From Halopseudomonas maritima (GTDB taxonomy: Bacteria; Pseudomonadota; Gammaproteobacteria; Pseudomonadales; Pseudomonadaceae): a stretch of DNA of 64,000 bases. The translations under genes were made by a program, and so were the position numbers. The notes under the pieces were generated by a model. It had not been told where the DNA came from and made no database searches. It was given only the letters and a program-made list of their open reading frames with translations. The stretch spans positions 1,984,001-2,048,000 of the forward strand of contig NZ_CP079801.1 of assembly GCF_021545785.1 (NCBI RefSeq), given 5' to 3'. How positions within the stretch are numbered: the stretch's first letter is position 1; each line of letters begins with the position of its first letter. This document shows positions 15,743 to 23,843 of this stretch, piece after piece.

Positions 15743-17818
15743 TCATACCTGGGCAAAATGCTGGCCCTGGGCTATCCAGCGGTCGAGTAGTGGTTGTACG
15801 TGATCGGGATACCGTTGCGCCAGCGTCTGCGCTGCTTGCTGCACCTCGGGCAGCAGGTCGGCATCGAGCACCAGATCGGCGACGCGAAACTGCACCACGC
15901 CGGTCTGGCGGGTGCCCAGCACCTCCCCGGGACCACGCAGGGCGAGGTCCTTTTCGGCGATCACAAAGCCGTCGGTGCTCTCGCGCATGATGCCCAGGCG
16001 CTCGCGTCCAAGGGCGGACAGTGGTGCCTGATACAGCAGCACGCAATGGCTGGCGGTGCTGCCACGGCCGACTCGGCCGCGCAGCTGGTGCAGCTGGGCC
16101 AAGCCCAGGCGCTCGGGGTTCTCGATGATCATCAGGCTGGCGTTGGGAACATCGACACCGACCTCGATGACGGTGGTGGCGACCAGCAGGTGCAGGTCGC
16201 CGGCCTTGAAGGAGGCCATGATCTCGGCTTTCTCTGCCGGCTTCATGCGGCCGTGGATCAGCCCGATGGATAGCCCCGGCAGCGCCTCGCAGAGCGACTC
16301 CCAGGTGGCCTCGGCGGCCTGCGCCTGCAGCTGTTCGGACTCCTCGATCAAGGTGCAAACCCAATAGGCCTGGCGCCCTTCGGCACAGCCGGCGCGTACC
16401 CGCTCGATCACCTCGGCGCGGCGGCTGTCGGCGATCAAGACGGTGTTGACCGGGGTACGCCCCGGCGGCAGCTCATCCAGCACCGAGGTATCCAGGTCAG
16501 CATAGGCACTCATCGCCAGGGTACGGGGAATCGGCGTGGCGGTCATGATCAGCTGGTGCGGTGACACGCCGCCGGCGGCGCCCTTGTCGCGCAGCGCCAG
16601 GCGCTGCTGCACGCCAAAGCGGTGTTGTTCGTCGATGATGGCCAGCCCCAGGTTGCGAAACTGCACGTCATCCTGGAACAGCGCGTGGGTGCCGACAATC
16701 ATGGCGGCCTCGCCAGAGGCGATCAGTTGCAGTTGGTTGGCGCGCGCCTTGCCCTTGAGCTTGCCGGCCACCCAGGCCACCGACAGGCCCAGGGCGCTGA
16801 ACCAGCGCTGGAAGTTGGTGAAGTGCTGCTCGGCCAGAATTTCAGTTGGTGCCATCAACGCCACCTGCCAGCCGGCTTCAATGGCCTGCAGCGCAGCCAG
16901 CGCCGCGACCACCGTCTTGCCAGCCCCTACGTCGCCCTGCACCAAGCGCAGCATCGGCCGCGGCTGGGCCAGGTCCAGCAGGATCTCGTCAGCCACGCGA
17001 CGCTGGGCGCCGGTCAGGGCAAACCCCAGTTGCTTGATGAAACCGTCGGCCAGTTCTCCGGCGGCACGCATGGTCGGCGCCTTGTGCGCGCGCATCTGGG
17101 CGCGCAGACGCAGCATCGCCAGCTGGTGTGCCATCAGCTCTTCAAAGGCCAGTCGGTGCTGGGCCCAGTGGCGGCCGTCCTGCAGGGCCTCCAGATCGAT
17201 ATCCGGTGGCGGGCGGTGCAGTAACTGCACCGCCTCGCGCAGCGGCGGCAGTTGGTACTGCTCTGCCAGTTGACCCGGTAGCCACTCGGTCAGATGGTTA
17301 CCCTGGTCGAGCCATTGCAAGGCCGCATCGGTCAGGCTGCGCAGCCGCTGTTGCGACAACCCTTCGGTTGCCGGGTAGATGGGGGTCAGGGTGTCGCTGA
17401 CCGGCAGGGCCTGGGCGTTGTCCAGGTTGTGCAGCTCCGGGTGGTAGATCTCCAGCCCGGAGGCGCCGGGGCGGACTTCGCCGTAGCAGCGCCAGTGGCT
17501 GCCGCGGCTCAGGCTGGCTTTCAGGCCCGCAGAGAAGTAGTAGAAACGCAGGCTGAGGGTGCCGCTGCCGTCCTGCAGGCGGCACAGCAGGCTGCGTCGT
17601 CGCCCCATCACCACCTCGGCGGCCAGCACCGTGCCCTCAACCACTGCGTCCAGGCCCGGGCGCAGGGCGCCGATCGGGGTGACCCGGGTGCGATCCTGAT
17701 AGCGCAGGGGCAGGTGAAACAGCAGGTCCTGCACCGAGCTGAGGCCCAGCCGGTCAAGCTTCTCTGCCAGTGCCGGACCGATGCCCTTGAGCACCGTCAG
17801 CGAGGTGTGCTCTGTCAC
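15743..17818 (-). CDS. recG: ATP-dependent DNA helicase RecG
   Basis: 691 aa from a GTG at 17818 whose GTGA overlaps the oxyR stop, so translation is likely coupled to oxyR. RecG remodels stalled replication forks and branched DNA. Visible: an N-terminal wedge/OB domain (KGIGPALAEKLDRLG, HLPLRYQDRT), Walker A GDVGAGKT, Walker B DEQHRFG, motif III TATPIPRT, motif V (TTVIEVGVDVPNA) and motif VI (QLRGRVGRG). The C-terminal region has the LRGPGEVLGTRQTG block. Longer upstream readings of the frame lack family similarity. Confidence 0.97.
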   Translation of the reverse strand: MTEHTSLTVLKGIGPALAEKLDRLGLSSVQDLLFHLPLRYQDRTRVTPIGALRPGLDAVVEGTVLAAEVVMGRRRSLLCRLQDGSGTLSLRFYYFSAGLKASLSRGSHWRCYGEVRPGASGLEIYHPELHNLDNAQALPVSDTLTPIYPATEGLSQQRLRSLTDAALQWLDQGNHLTEWLPGQLAEQYQLPPLREAVQLLHRPPPDIDLEALQDGRHWAQHRLAFEELMAHQLAMLRLRAQMRAHKAPTMRAAGELADGFIKQLGFALTGAQRRVADEILLDLAQPRPMLRLVQGDVGAGKTVVAALAALQAIEAGWQVALMAPTEILAEQHFTNFQRWFSALGLSVAWVAGKLKGKARANQLQLIASGEAAMIVGTHALFQDDVQFRNLGLAIIDEQHRFGVQQRLALRDKGAAGGVSPHQLIMTATPIPRTLAMSAYADLDTSVLDELPPGRTPVNTVLIADSRRAEVIERVRAGCAEGRQAYWVCTLIEESEQLQAQAAEATWESLCEALPGLSIGLIHGRMKPAEKAEIMASFKAGDLHLLVATTVIEVGVDVPNASLMIIENPERLGLAQLHQLRGRVGRGSTASHCVLLYQAPLSALGRERLGIMRESTDGFVIAEKDLALRGPGEVLGTRQTGVVQFRVADLVLDADLLPEVQQAAQTLAQRYPDHVQPLLDRWIAQGQHFAQV

Positions 17819-18729
17819 TTGGGCGGCTGACCTACCGAGCACAGGCGAATTGAGTCGCTCAGCAGCTCGATGGCCTTGGGCCGCGGGAAGCTGGCACGCC
17901 AGGCAATGGCCACGGTGCGATACGGCGCGGGCGCTTTGAACGGCTTGGTGATCAGCAGATCCGAGCTGTAATAGCGATCGTCGGCGGCAGACATGGGCAG
18001 TACGGTCATGCCAATGCCGGATGCAACCATGTGGCGTATGGTTTCCAGTGAGCTGGATTCCACGGTGGTGTGCTTGTGCTGCTCGTCGCTCTTGCGCAGG
18101 GTTGGGCAAGCCTCAAGCACCTGGTCGCGGAAGCAGTGGCCTTCACCCAGCAGCAGCAGTTTGCTGTCGTCCAGCTCGTCGAGGGTCACGCTGTCGCGCT
18201 GCGCCCAGGCGTGGCTGGCAGGCAGCAGCAGGCTGAAGGGCTCGTCGTACAGTGGCTTGGTCAGTACGTCCGGCTCCTGGAAGGGCAGCGCGATGATGAT
18301 GGCATCCAGCTCGCCGTTGCGCAGCTTGTCACGCAGTACGTGCGTGAAGTTCTCTTCGATGTACAGCGGCATCTCCGGTGCCACCTTGTGCAGCTGTGGC
18401 ACCAGGTGCGGAAACAGGTACGGCCCGATGGTGTAAATGGCACCGACCTTGAGTGGTGCCGCCAGCTGGTTCTTGCCGGCTGTGGCCAGCTCACGGATGG
18501 CACTGGCTTCTTCCAGCACCTTTTGCGCCTGGGCCACGATGCGCTCACCAATCGGCGTGACGCGCACGGCGCTCTTGCTGCGCTCGAAGATCATCACGCC
18601 CAGCTCTTCCTCCAGCTTTTTGACCCCCACGCTGAGGGTTGGCTGAGAGACGTGGCAGCGCTCGGCCGCGTGGCCAAAATGCTGCTCCTGGGCAAGGGTG
18701 ACGATGTAGCGAAGTTCGGTCAGGGTCAT
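17815..18729 (-). CDS. oxyR: Hydrogen peroxide-inducible regulator OxyR
   Basis: 304 aa from the ATG at 18729 (MTLTELRYIVTL), the usual LysR-type start; an in-frame ATG 39 nt upstream is rejected. The winged helix is at about 1-60, and the substrate-binding-like domain follows. The two redox cysteines that form the activating disulphide are Cys199 (GEGHCF) and Cys208 (LEAC), exactly the spacing known for OxyR. It senses peroxide and activates catalase and peroxiredoxin genes. Downstream recG overlaps by 4 nt, the standard oxyR-recG operon of pseudomonads. Confidence 0.97.
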   Translation of the reverse strand: MTLTELRYIVTLAQEQHFGHAAERCHVSQPTLSVGVKKLEEELGVMIFERSKSAVRVTPIGERIVAQAQKVLEEASAIRELATAGKNQLAAPLKVGAIYTIGPYLFPHLVPQLHKVAPEMPLYIEENFTHVLRDKLRNGELDAIIIALPFQEPDVLTKPLYDEPFSLLLPASHAWAQRDSVTLDELDDSKLLLLGEGHCFRDQVLEACPTLRKSDEQHKHTTVESSSLETIRHMVASGIGMTVLPMSAADDRYYSSDLLITKPFKAPAPYRTVAIAWRASFPRPKAIELLSDSIRLCSVGQPPK

Positions 18730-18780
18730 CGGCGGAAAGTCTGCGTAGGCGGGTAAACAGGCTGCCACGTGTGGGCGAAT

Positions 18781-18800
18781 GAAACGTCAACAGACCCTAG
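18781..18800. repeat. Single end of the CTAGGGTCTG repeat upstream of oxyR
   Basis: The 20 bases here end in CAGACCCTAG and read GAAACGTCAA before that; the complement begins CTAGGGTCTGTTGACGTTTC. They match the right end of the element at 9871-9899, apart from a 5-nt insertion there. It lies 52-71 bp upstream of the oxyR start; TTGACG within it could serve as a -35, but no good -10 is visible. Confidence 0.55.
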
Positions 18801-18944
18801 CATAGCCGGTTGTTTAATAGAGTAAAACAATCGTACAGCACGCCGTGCGGGGCGAATGTTGATGGCGCTCTCATCGCGCTGCGCCAGCGGGCTGCCAGCC
18901 TGTTACAGTGGGCGCCAAGAGTAACCAGAGGAGGCGCAAGCGCC

Positions 18945-19784
18945 ATGCCGAGTGTGATGATTGCCGGGTGCGGCGATGTGGGGAGCGAGTTGGCGCGGCG
19001 TCTGCTGGCCGAAGGGTGGCAGGTGTACGGATTGCGTCGCGATACCACCGGCTTGCCGGCTGGCGTGCTGCCGGTGGCGGGCGACCTGTGTGTGCCCGAG
19101 CGGCCGGCCGATTGGCCGGCGCAGCTGGACTACCTGGTCTACTGCCCGGCTGCGGGCAAGCGCGACGCTGACCTGTATCAGCGTTTGTATGTTCAGGGCC
19201 TGGAACATGCGCTGAGCTGGCTGGGCGAGCGTAAGCGTCCGTTACGTCATCTGCTGCAGGTGTCCAGCTCCGGCGTGTATGCCCAGCAGGCGGGGGAATG
19301 GGTGACCGAGAACAGCCCTGCGCTAGCCGGCAGCGATACGGGGCGCGCCCTGCTGGCGGCGGAAGATGTAGCCCTGCGCAGTGGTCATCCGGCCTCGGTG
19401 GTGCGGCTGGCGGGCATCTACGGGCCGGGCCGCAACCGTTTGATTGAGCAGGCCAGGGCGGGCATGAACGTGCCGGCTGAGCCGCCGCAGTACACTAACC
19501 GCATCCACCGTGACGATGCCGCCGGGCTCATGGTGCACCTGCTGCTGCAGGCTGAGCAGCGCGAACTGCTGGCGCCCTGCTATCTGGGCGTGGATGACGA
19601 GCCGGCGCCGTTGCACGAGGTGGTCGGCTGGTTGCAAGGGCAGCTTGGCGTCAGCGCCCAAGCTGATGGCCCCGGCAGCACCCGGGTGGGCAGCAAACGC
19701 TGCAGCAACGCGCTGGCACGTGACTCCGGCTGGACGCCGCAGTATCCGAGCTACCGTGAAGGTTATGCCGCGTTGCTGGAATAG
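18945..19784 (+). CDS. NAD-dependent epimerase/dehydratase-like protein
   Basis: 279 aa from the ATG at 18945, preceded by a strong SD (GAGGAGG). It is an atypical short-chain dehydrogenase of the YeeZ/NAD-epimerase group. The Rossmann motif is MIAGCGDVGSELARRL near the N-terminus, the catalytic-type region LQVSSSGVYAQ (about 101-111) has the Ser and Tyr but not the usual YxxxK spacing, and RLAGIYGPGRN follows (about 153). The substrate is unknown; possibly a nucleotide-sugar or a repair substrate. A homologue adjoins oxyR in other pseudomonads as I recall. Confidence 0.82.
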   Translation: MPSVMIAGCGDVGSELARRLLAEGWQVYGLRRDTTGLPAGVLPVAGDLCVPERPADWPAQLDYLVYCPAAGKRDADLYQRLYVQGLEHALSWLGERKRPLRHLLQVSSSGVYAQQAGEWVTENSPALAGSDTGRALLAAEDVALRSGHPASVVRLAGIYGPGRNRLIEQARAGMNVPAEPPQYTNRIHRDDAAGLMVHLLLQAEQRELLAPCYLGVDDEPAPLHEVVGWLQGQLGVSAQADGPGSTRVGSKRCSNALARDSGWTPQYPSYREGYAALLE

Positions 19785-19873
19785 CGGGTAAAAAGTTAAG
19801 GGGAATTATCTGCCCGGCGTGTGGGTCGCAAACTGAGTAGCACAAACCTGCAACGGCACACGAGCAGGCGCAG

Positions 19874-19957
19874 ATGAGAAAATCAGCATCCGCTCGTTGG
19901 CAAGGTTCGCTGAAGGAAGGCAAGGACACCATTTCTGCCGAGAGTGGCGCCCTCAAG
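19874..19957 (+). pseudogene. Truncated 5' fragment of osmC
   Basis: The ATG at 19874 opens 28 codons that read like the N-terminus of OsmC: MRKSASARWQGSLKEGKD followed by TISAESGALK (compare the family pattern xxASAxWxGxLKxGKGxISTESGxLK). The similarity ends at about 19957, where OsmC continues with PYGFNTRFE; here the frame goes into unrelated residues and a terminator-like hairpin, and the roughly 110 remaining codons are absent. OsmC is a thiol peroxidase for organic hydroperoxides. The fragment is a remnant of a deletion or recombination event. The family match is from memory. Confidence 0.7.
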
Positions 19958-19987
19958 GCTTCGCTCGACTGGCCAAGCCAGTCACAA

Positions 19988-20038
19988 GCTCATAGAAAAA
20001 CCCGCGCGGTGTTTAATCGCGCGGGTTTTTCTATGAGC
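19988..20038. terminator. Bidirectional terminator, 21-bp perfect inverted repeat
   Basis: Arms 19988-20008 and 20018-20038 are exact complements with a 9-nt loop (GTGTTTAAT). The arm contains AGAAAAACCCGCGCG, so each strand ends in a GC stem followed by TTTTT, fitting a two-way Rho-independent terminator. Confidence 0.9.
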
Positions 20039-20100
20039 GGCTGGCGGCCCGGAAACCGTAAAAACAGTTGACGGTGTCGCCGCCGAACAGACACTGATCA

Positions 20101-20139
20101 AGCTTGCAGCTTGCAGCTTGCAGCTTGCAGCTTGCAGCT
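20101..20139. repeat. 7-bp tandem repeat (AGCTTGC)5.6
   Basis: Five perfect AGCTTGC units plus AGCT, ending 5 nt before the ridA stop codon. No spacers; not CRISPR. Confidence 0.95.
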
Positions 20140-20144
20140 GGGCT

Positions 20145-20525
20145 TCAGCCCACCACCATAATCCCGTCCATTTCGACCGGCACGCCCTTGGGCAGGGCGG
20201 CGACGCCGATGGCGGCGCGGGCGGGGTAGGGCTTTTCGAAGTAGCGTTCCATGATCTCGTTGACGGTGGCGAAGTTGCCCAGGTCGGTCAGGAAGATGTT
20301 CAGCTTGACGATGTCCTGCAGCTTGCCGCCGGCCGCTTCGGCCACCGCGCTGAGGTTGTCGAAGACGCGGCAGACTTGAGCTTCAAAGCCCTCAACCACC
20401 TCCATGGTGGCCGGGTCCAGCGGAATCTGGCCTGACAGGTAGACGGTGTTGCCCACCTTGATGGCCTGGGAGTACGGGCCGATGGCCGATGGGGCCTGTT
20501 CGCTGGTGATAACTTGCTTGTTCAT
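20145..20525 (-). CDS. ridA: RidA family enamine/imine deaminase
   Basis: 126 aa. RidA hydrolyses reactive enamine/imine intermediates such as 2-aminoacrylate to ketoacids, protecting PLP enzymes. Family residues visible: AIGPYSQAIKVGNTVYLSGQ, FLTDLGNFATVNEIM and the active-site Arg in YPARAAIGVAALP (about residue 103) with the C-terminal VEMDGI. It follows spoT by 17 nt in the same direction, the conserved spoT-ridA arrangement. Confidence 0.95.
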   Translation of the reverse strand: MNKQVITSEQAPSAIGPYSQAIKVGNTVYLSGQIPLDPATMEVVEGFEAQVCRVFDNLSAVAEAAGGKLQDIVKLNIFLTDLGNFATVNEIMERYFEKPYPARAAIGVAALPKGVPVEMDGIMVVG

Positions 20526-20542
20526 GGATGCTCCGACGGCAA

Positions 20543-22687
20543 TCAGTTCTTGAGACGGGTGATACGCATCACGCCCTTGAGGTTGCGGATGCGTTTGATC
20601 AATTGTGAGAGGTGCAGGCGGTCGCGCACGCGCACGACCAGTTGTACCACGCTGACGCGGCCGTCACGCTCATCGACGCTGATCTTGTCGATGCTGGCGT
20701 CGGCCACGGTAATGCCGGTGGCGAGCTGAGCGATGATGCCGCGCTGGTGTTCCAGTTCGACGCGCAGCTCGACGGTAAACTCGCCGCTCACATCCTTGTC
20801 CCAGGTCAGATGCAGGGTCTTCTCGGTGTTGTGGCGGCTGTCGGCCAGATTGCGGCAGTTTTCCTGGTGGATGACCATGCCCTTGCCGGACGACAGGTAG
20901 CCGACAATCGGGTCACCCGGAATCGGGTTACAGCAGCGGGCAAAGCTGACCACCAGCCCTTCGGTGCCGCGGATGGCCAGCGGCTTCTCGCCGCTTTCCT
21001 CGGCGCTGGCTGGCTGGTCGATCTTCTGCGGTTCGTCATCGGCGGCGCCGTCGCTGGCCAGCAAGCGGCGGGCCACCACATAGGCCATGCGGTTGCCCAG
21101 GCCGATATCGGCCAGCAGGTCTTCCATCAGCTCCATGCCACAGTCGTTCAGAACAGACTGCACGCGCGCCTCGGGGATGGCGCCCAGCTGGGTGTCGAAG
21201 CTGGCCAGCACCTTGTCCAGCAGACGCTCACCCAGAGCGATGGACTCGGAGTGGCGCTGGTGCTTGAGGAAGTGGCGGATATTGCTGCGCGCCTTGCCGG
21301 TGATGACAAAGCTGAGCCAGGCCGGGTTGGGGCGCGCGCCCGGCGCGGTGATGATCTCGACCGTTTCGCCGCTTTCCAGCGGCTCAGACAGCGGCGCCAG
21401 GCGTCGATTGACGCGGCAGGCGATGCAGCTGTTGCCGATGTCGGTGTGTACGGCGTAGGCGAAGTCGACCGGTGTGGAGCCCTTGGGTAGCTCCATGATG
21501 CGGCCTTTTGGGGTGAAAATGTAGACTTCGTCTGGGAACAGGTCGATCTTGACGTTTTCGATAAACTCCAGCGAGTTGCCGGCGTTCTGTTGCAGCTCCA
21601 GTACGCTCTTCAACCACTGGCGGGTGCGCGCGTGGTTGCCGTTGATGACCTCTTCCTTGGACTTGTAGACCCAGTGCGCGGCAATGCCGTTGTTGGCCAG
21701 CTCTTCCATTTCCTCGGTGCGGATCTGAATTTCGATCGGCACCCCGTGCATGCCAAACAGCGTGGTGTGCAGGGACTGGTAGCCGTTGGCCTTGGGAATG
21801 GCGATGTAGTCCTTGAAGCGGCCCGGGAAGGGTTTGTACAGGCTGTGCACGGCGCCCAGCACGCGATAGCAGGTATCGGGCTTGTCGACGATGATGCGGA
21901 AGGCGTAGACGTCCATGATCTCGTTGAACGACTTCTTCTTGCCGCGCATCTTCTGGTAGATGCCGTACAGGTGCTTCTCGCGGCCCATCACTTTGCCCTG
22001 CAGCCCTTCGCGCTCCAGGCAGGCCTGCAGCGATTCGAGAATGCGGTTGAGCAGCTCCTTGCGGTTGCCGCGGGCATTGCGCACGGCGCGATCGATCAGG
22101 TTCGAGCGCATCGGGTGCATGGCTTTAAAGCCGAGGTCTTCGAACTCGGTGCTAAGGCTGTGCATGCCCAGACGGTTGGCGATGGGCGCGTAGATCTCCA
22201 GGGTTTCCTTGGCGATGCGGCGGCGCTTTTCCGGCGCCAGCGCGCCCAGGGTGCGCATGTTGTGCAGACGGTCGGCCAGCTTGACCAGGATCACGCGGAT
22301 GTCGCGGGCCATGGCCAGCGCCATCTTCTGGAAGTTCTCGGCCTGCGCCTCGGCCTTGGTTTCGAAGGTCATCTGGGTCAGCTTGCTGACCCCGTCTACC
22401 AACTCGGCAACGGTGTCGCCAAATTGCTCGACCAGCGCATCCTTGGGGATGCCGGTGTCTTCGATCACGTCGTGCAGCATGGCGGCCATCAGGCTCTGAT
22501 GGTCCATGTGCATGTCGGCAAGGATGTGGGCTACGGCGAGCGGGTGGGTGACGTAGGGTTCACCGCTGCGACGGGTCTGGCCGTCGTGGGCCTGTTCGGC
22601 GTAGAAATAGGCGCGCCGGACCAGGTTGACCTGCTCCGGCTCAAGGTAGTTACCCAGATTGTCGGCAAAAACCTCTATCGCAGACAT
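20543..22687 (-). CDS. spoT: Bifunctional (p)ppGpp synthetase/hydrolase SpoT
   Basis: 714 aa from the ATG at 22687, preceded by GGGAG; an in-frame ATG 15 nt upstream is less well placed. SpoT makes and degrades the alarmone (p)ppGpp. The HD hydrolase region is near the N-terminus (MLHDVIEDTG and LVKLADRLHNMRT), the synthetase region is at about 240-350 (YGIYQKMRGK, PKANGYQSLHT), then TGS (VYIFTPKGRIMELPKGSTPVDFAY region), and a C-terminal ACT domain. The hydrolase residues look intact, as in SpoT/Rel and unlike RelA. It is downstream of gmk and rpoZ. Confidence 0.97.
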   Translation of the reverse strand: MSAIEVFADNLGNYLEPEQVNLVRRAYFYAEQAHDGQTRRSGEPYVTHPLAVAHILADMHMDHQSLMAAMLHDVIEDTGIPKDALVEQFGDTVAELVDGVSKLTQMTFETKAEAQAENFQKMALAMARDIRVILVKLADRLHNMRTLGALAPEKRRRIAKETLEIYAPIANRLGMHSLSTEFEDLGFKAMHPMRSNLIDRAVRNARGNRKELLNRILESLQACLEREGLQGKVMGREKHLYGIYQKMRGKKKSFNEIMDVYAFRIIVDKPDTCYRVLGAVHSLYKPFPGRFKDYIAIPKANGYQSLHTTLFGMHGVPIEIQIRTEEMEELANNGIAAHWVYKSKEEVINGNHARTRQWLKSVLELQQNAGNSLEFIENVKIDLFPDEVYIFTPKGRIMELPKGSTPVDFAYAVHTDIGNSCIACRVNRRLAPLSEPLESGETVEIITAPGARPNPAWLSFVITGKARSNIRHFLKHQRHSESIALGERLLDKVLASFDTQLGAIPEARVQSVLNDCGMELMEDLLADIGLGNRMAYVVARRLLASDGAADDEPQKIDQPASAEESGEKPLAIRGTEGLVVSFARCCNPIPGDPIVGYLSSGKGMVIHQENCRNLADSRHNTEKTLHLTWDKDVSGEFTVELRVELEHQRGIIAQLATGITVADASIDKISVDERDGRVSVVQLVVRVRDRLHLSQLIKRIRNLKGVMRITRLKN

Positions 22688-22761
22688 GTAGCTCTCCCGC
22701 ACCCGCCAGCGCGGGTGATGACCTCAGGGATAGCCGGCCTGCGCAACAGCAAACCTGTCTC

Positions 22762-23025
22762 TTACTCGGCCAGCTCGTCGGTCGCTTCCAGCGAGTACAG
22801 CGGCTCCTGCTGATCCTGCAGGGCTTCTTCGGCCATGATGGCGTTGGTGACCAGGCCGTCGGCCACTTCACGCAGTGCCACCACGGTGGGCTTGTCGTTT
22901 TCCCAGGCTACCTTGGCTTCTTTGCCACCGGTGGCCAGCTGACGGGCGCGCTTGGAGGCCAGCATGACCAGCTCAAAACGGTTTTCTACATTTTCCAGGC
23001 AGTCTTCAACGGTAACGCGAGCCAT
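22762..23025 (-). CDS. rpoZ: RNA polymerase omega subunit
   Basis: 87 aa from the ATG at 23025 (MARVTVEDCLENVENRFELV), the conserved omega start. Omega assists RNA polymerase assembly through the beta' subunit and is one site of ppGpp sensing in proteobacteria. The conserved ASKRARQLATGG segment is present. It sits between gmk and spoT, the usual gmk-rpoZ-spoT order. Confidence 0.97.
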   Translation of the reverse strand: MARVTVEDCLENVENRFELVMLASKRARQLATGGKEAKVAWENDKPTVVALREVADGLVTNAIMAEEALQDQQEPLYSLEATDELAE

Positions 23026-23113
23026 GGGGTACTCCGGAAAGGATAAACAATTGAACGCAAGGCGCCCCGAAACGGACAGGGGCGCAGGACCTGACAGTCT
23101 ACCGGCTGGCGCC

Positions 23114-23737
23114 TCAGTCTGACAAGAGTGCCTGCAGCAGCTCGGTGTGACGGGCTTGCTGGGTGACCGTCTGCAGCCGGTCGCTGCGCACGATGGCGCG
23201 CAGGTCTTCCAGGGCGTGCTCAAAGGTGTCGTTGATGACCAGGCTGTCAAATTCGACGTAGTGGCTCATTTCGGCCTCGGCCTCGGCCATGCGCTGGTCG
23301 ATCACCTCGTCCTGATCCTGACCGCGCTGGGTCAGACGCTGGCGCAGGGCCTCGCGCGAGGGCGGCAGGATGAAGATCGAATGTGCCTGCGGCAGCTTGT
23401 GGCGCACCTGCTGCGCGCCTTGCCAGTCGATTTCCAGAATCAGGTCACGGCCTTCGGCCAGTGCTTTTTCGACCGCGCTCTGGGAGGTGCCGTAGAGGTT
23501 GCCGAACACCTCGGCGTGTTCCAGAAAATCACCGGTCTCGACCAGCTTGAGGAAGGTCTCGCGGTCGGTGAAGTGGTAGTTGACGCCATCCTCCTCGCCG
23601 GGCCGCATCGGCCGGGTGGTGTGCGATACCGACACCTGCAGGTTGGGGGTCAGCTCGATCAGCGCCTTGACCAGGCTGGTTTTGCCCGCGCCGGAGGGGG
23701 CGGAGACGATATACAGGGTGCCGGTGGCATGGCTCAT
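23114..23737 (-). CDS. gmk: Guanylate kinase
   Basis: 207 aa. It phosphorylates GMP to GDP. The P-loop is SAPSGAGKTSL (about 12-22), the GMP-binding region SVSHTTRPMRPGEEDGVNYH (about 37-56), and the lid region is PPSREALRQRL (about 129-139). Length is normal. First gene of gmk-rpoZ-spoT-ridA. Confidence 0.97.
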   Translation of the reverse strand: MSHATGTLYIVSAPSGAGKTSLVKALIELTPNLQVSVSHTTRPMRPGEEDGVNYHFTDRETFLKLVETGDFLEHAEVFGNLYGTSQSAVEKALAEGRDLILEIDWQGAQQVRHKLPQAHSIFILPPSREALRQRLTQRGQDQDEVIDQRMAEAEAEMSHYVEFDSLVINDTFEHALEDLRAIVRSDRLQTVTQQARHTELLQALLSD

Positions 23738-23843
23738 CGAGGTGGTTCCTGCGCCTTGGGGGAAAGCGCGCCATTATAGGACGTATGCCGTTCCGCGTCA
23801 TGGGTGCGGTAAGCTGTGGTCATGACTGGCATGGGGACGGAAG

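Larger units (their letters stand above)
19785..20144. other. Convergent intergenic region with remnant and repeats
   Basis: A 360-bp gap between the epimerase and ridA stops. It holds the osmC remnant (19874-19957), a 21-bp perfect inverted repeat (19988-20038) and a 7-bp tandem repeat (20101-20139). No intact gene is seen. Confidence 0.8.

Noticed and set aside
21590..22813. 407-codon plus-strand open frame
   Set aside because: Antisense to spoT, whose HD and synthetase motifs are unmistakable.
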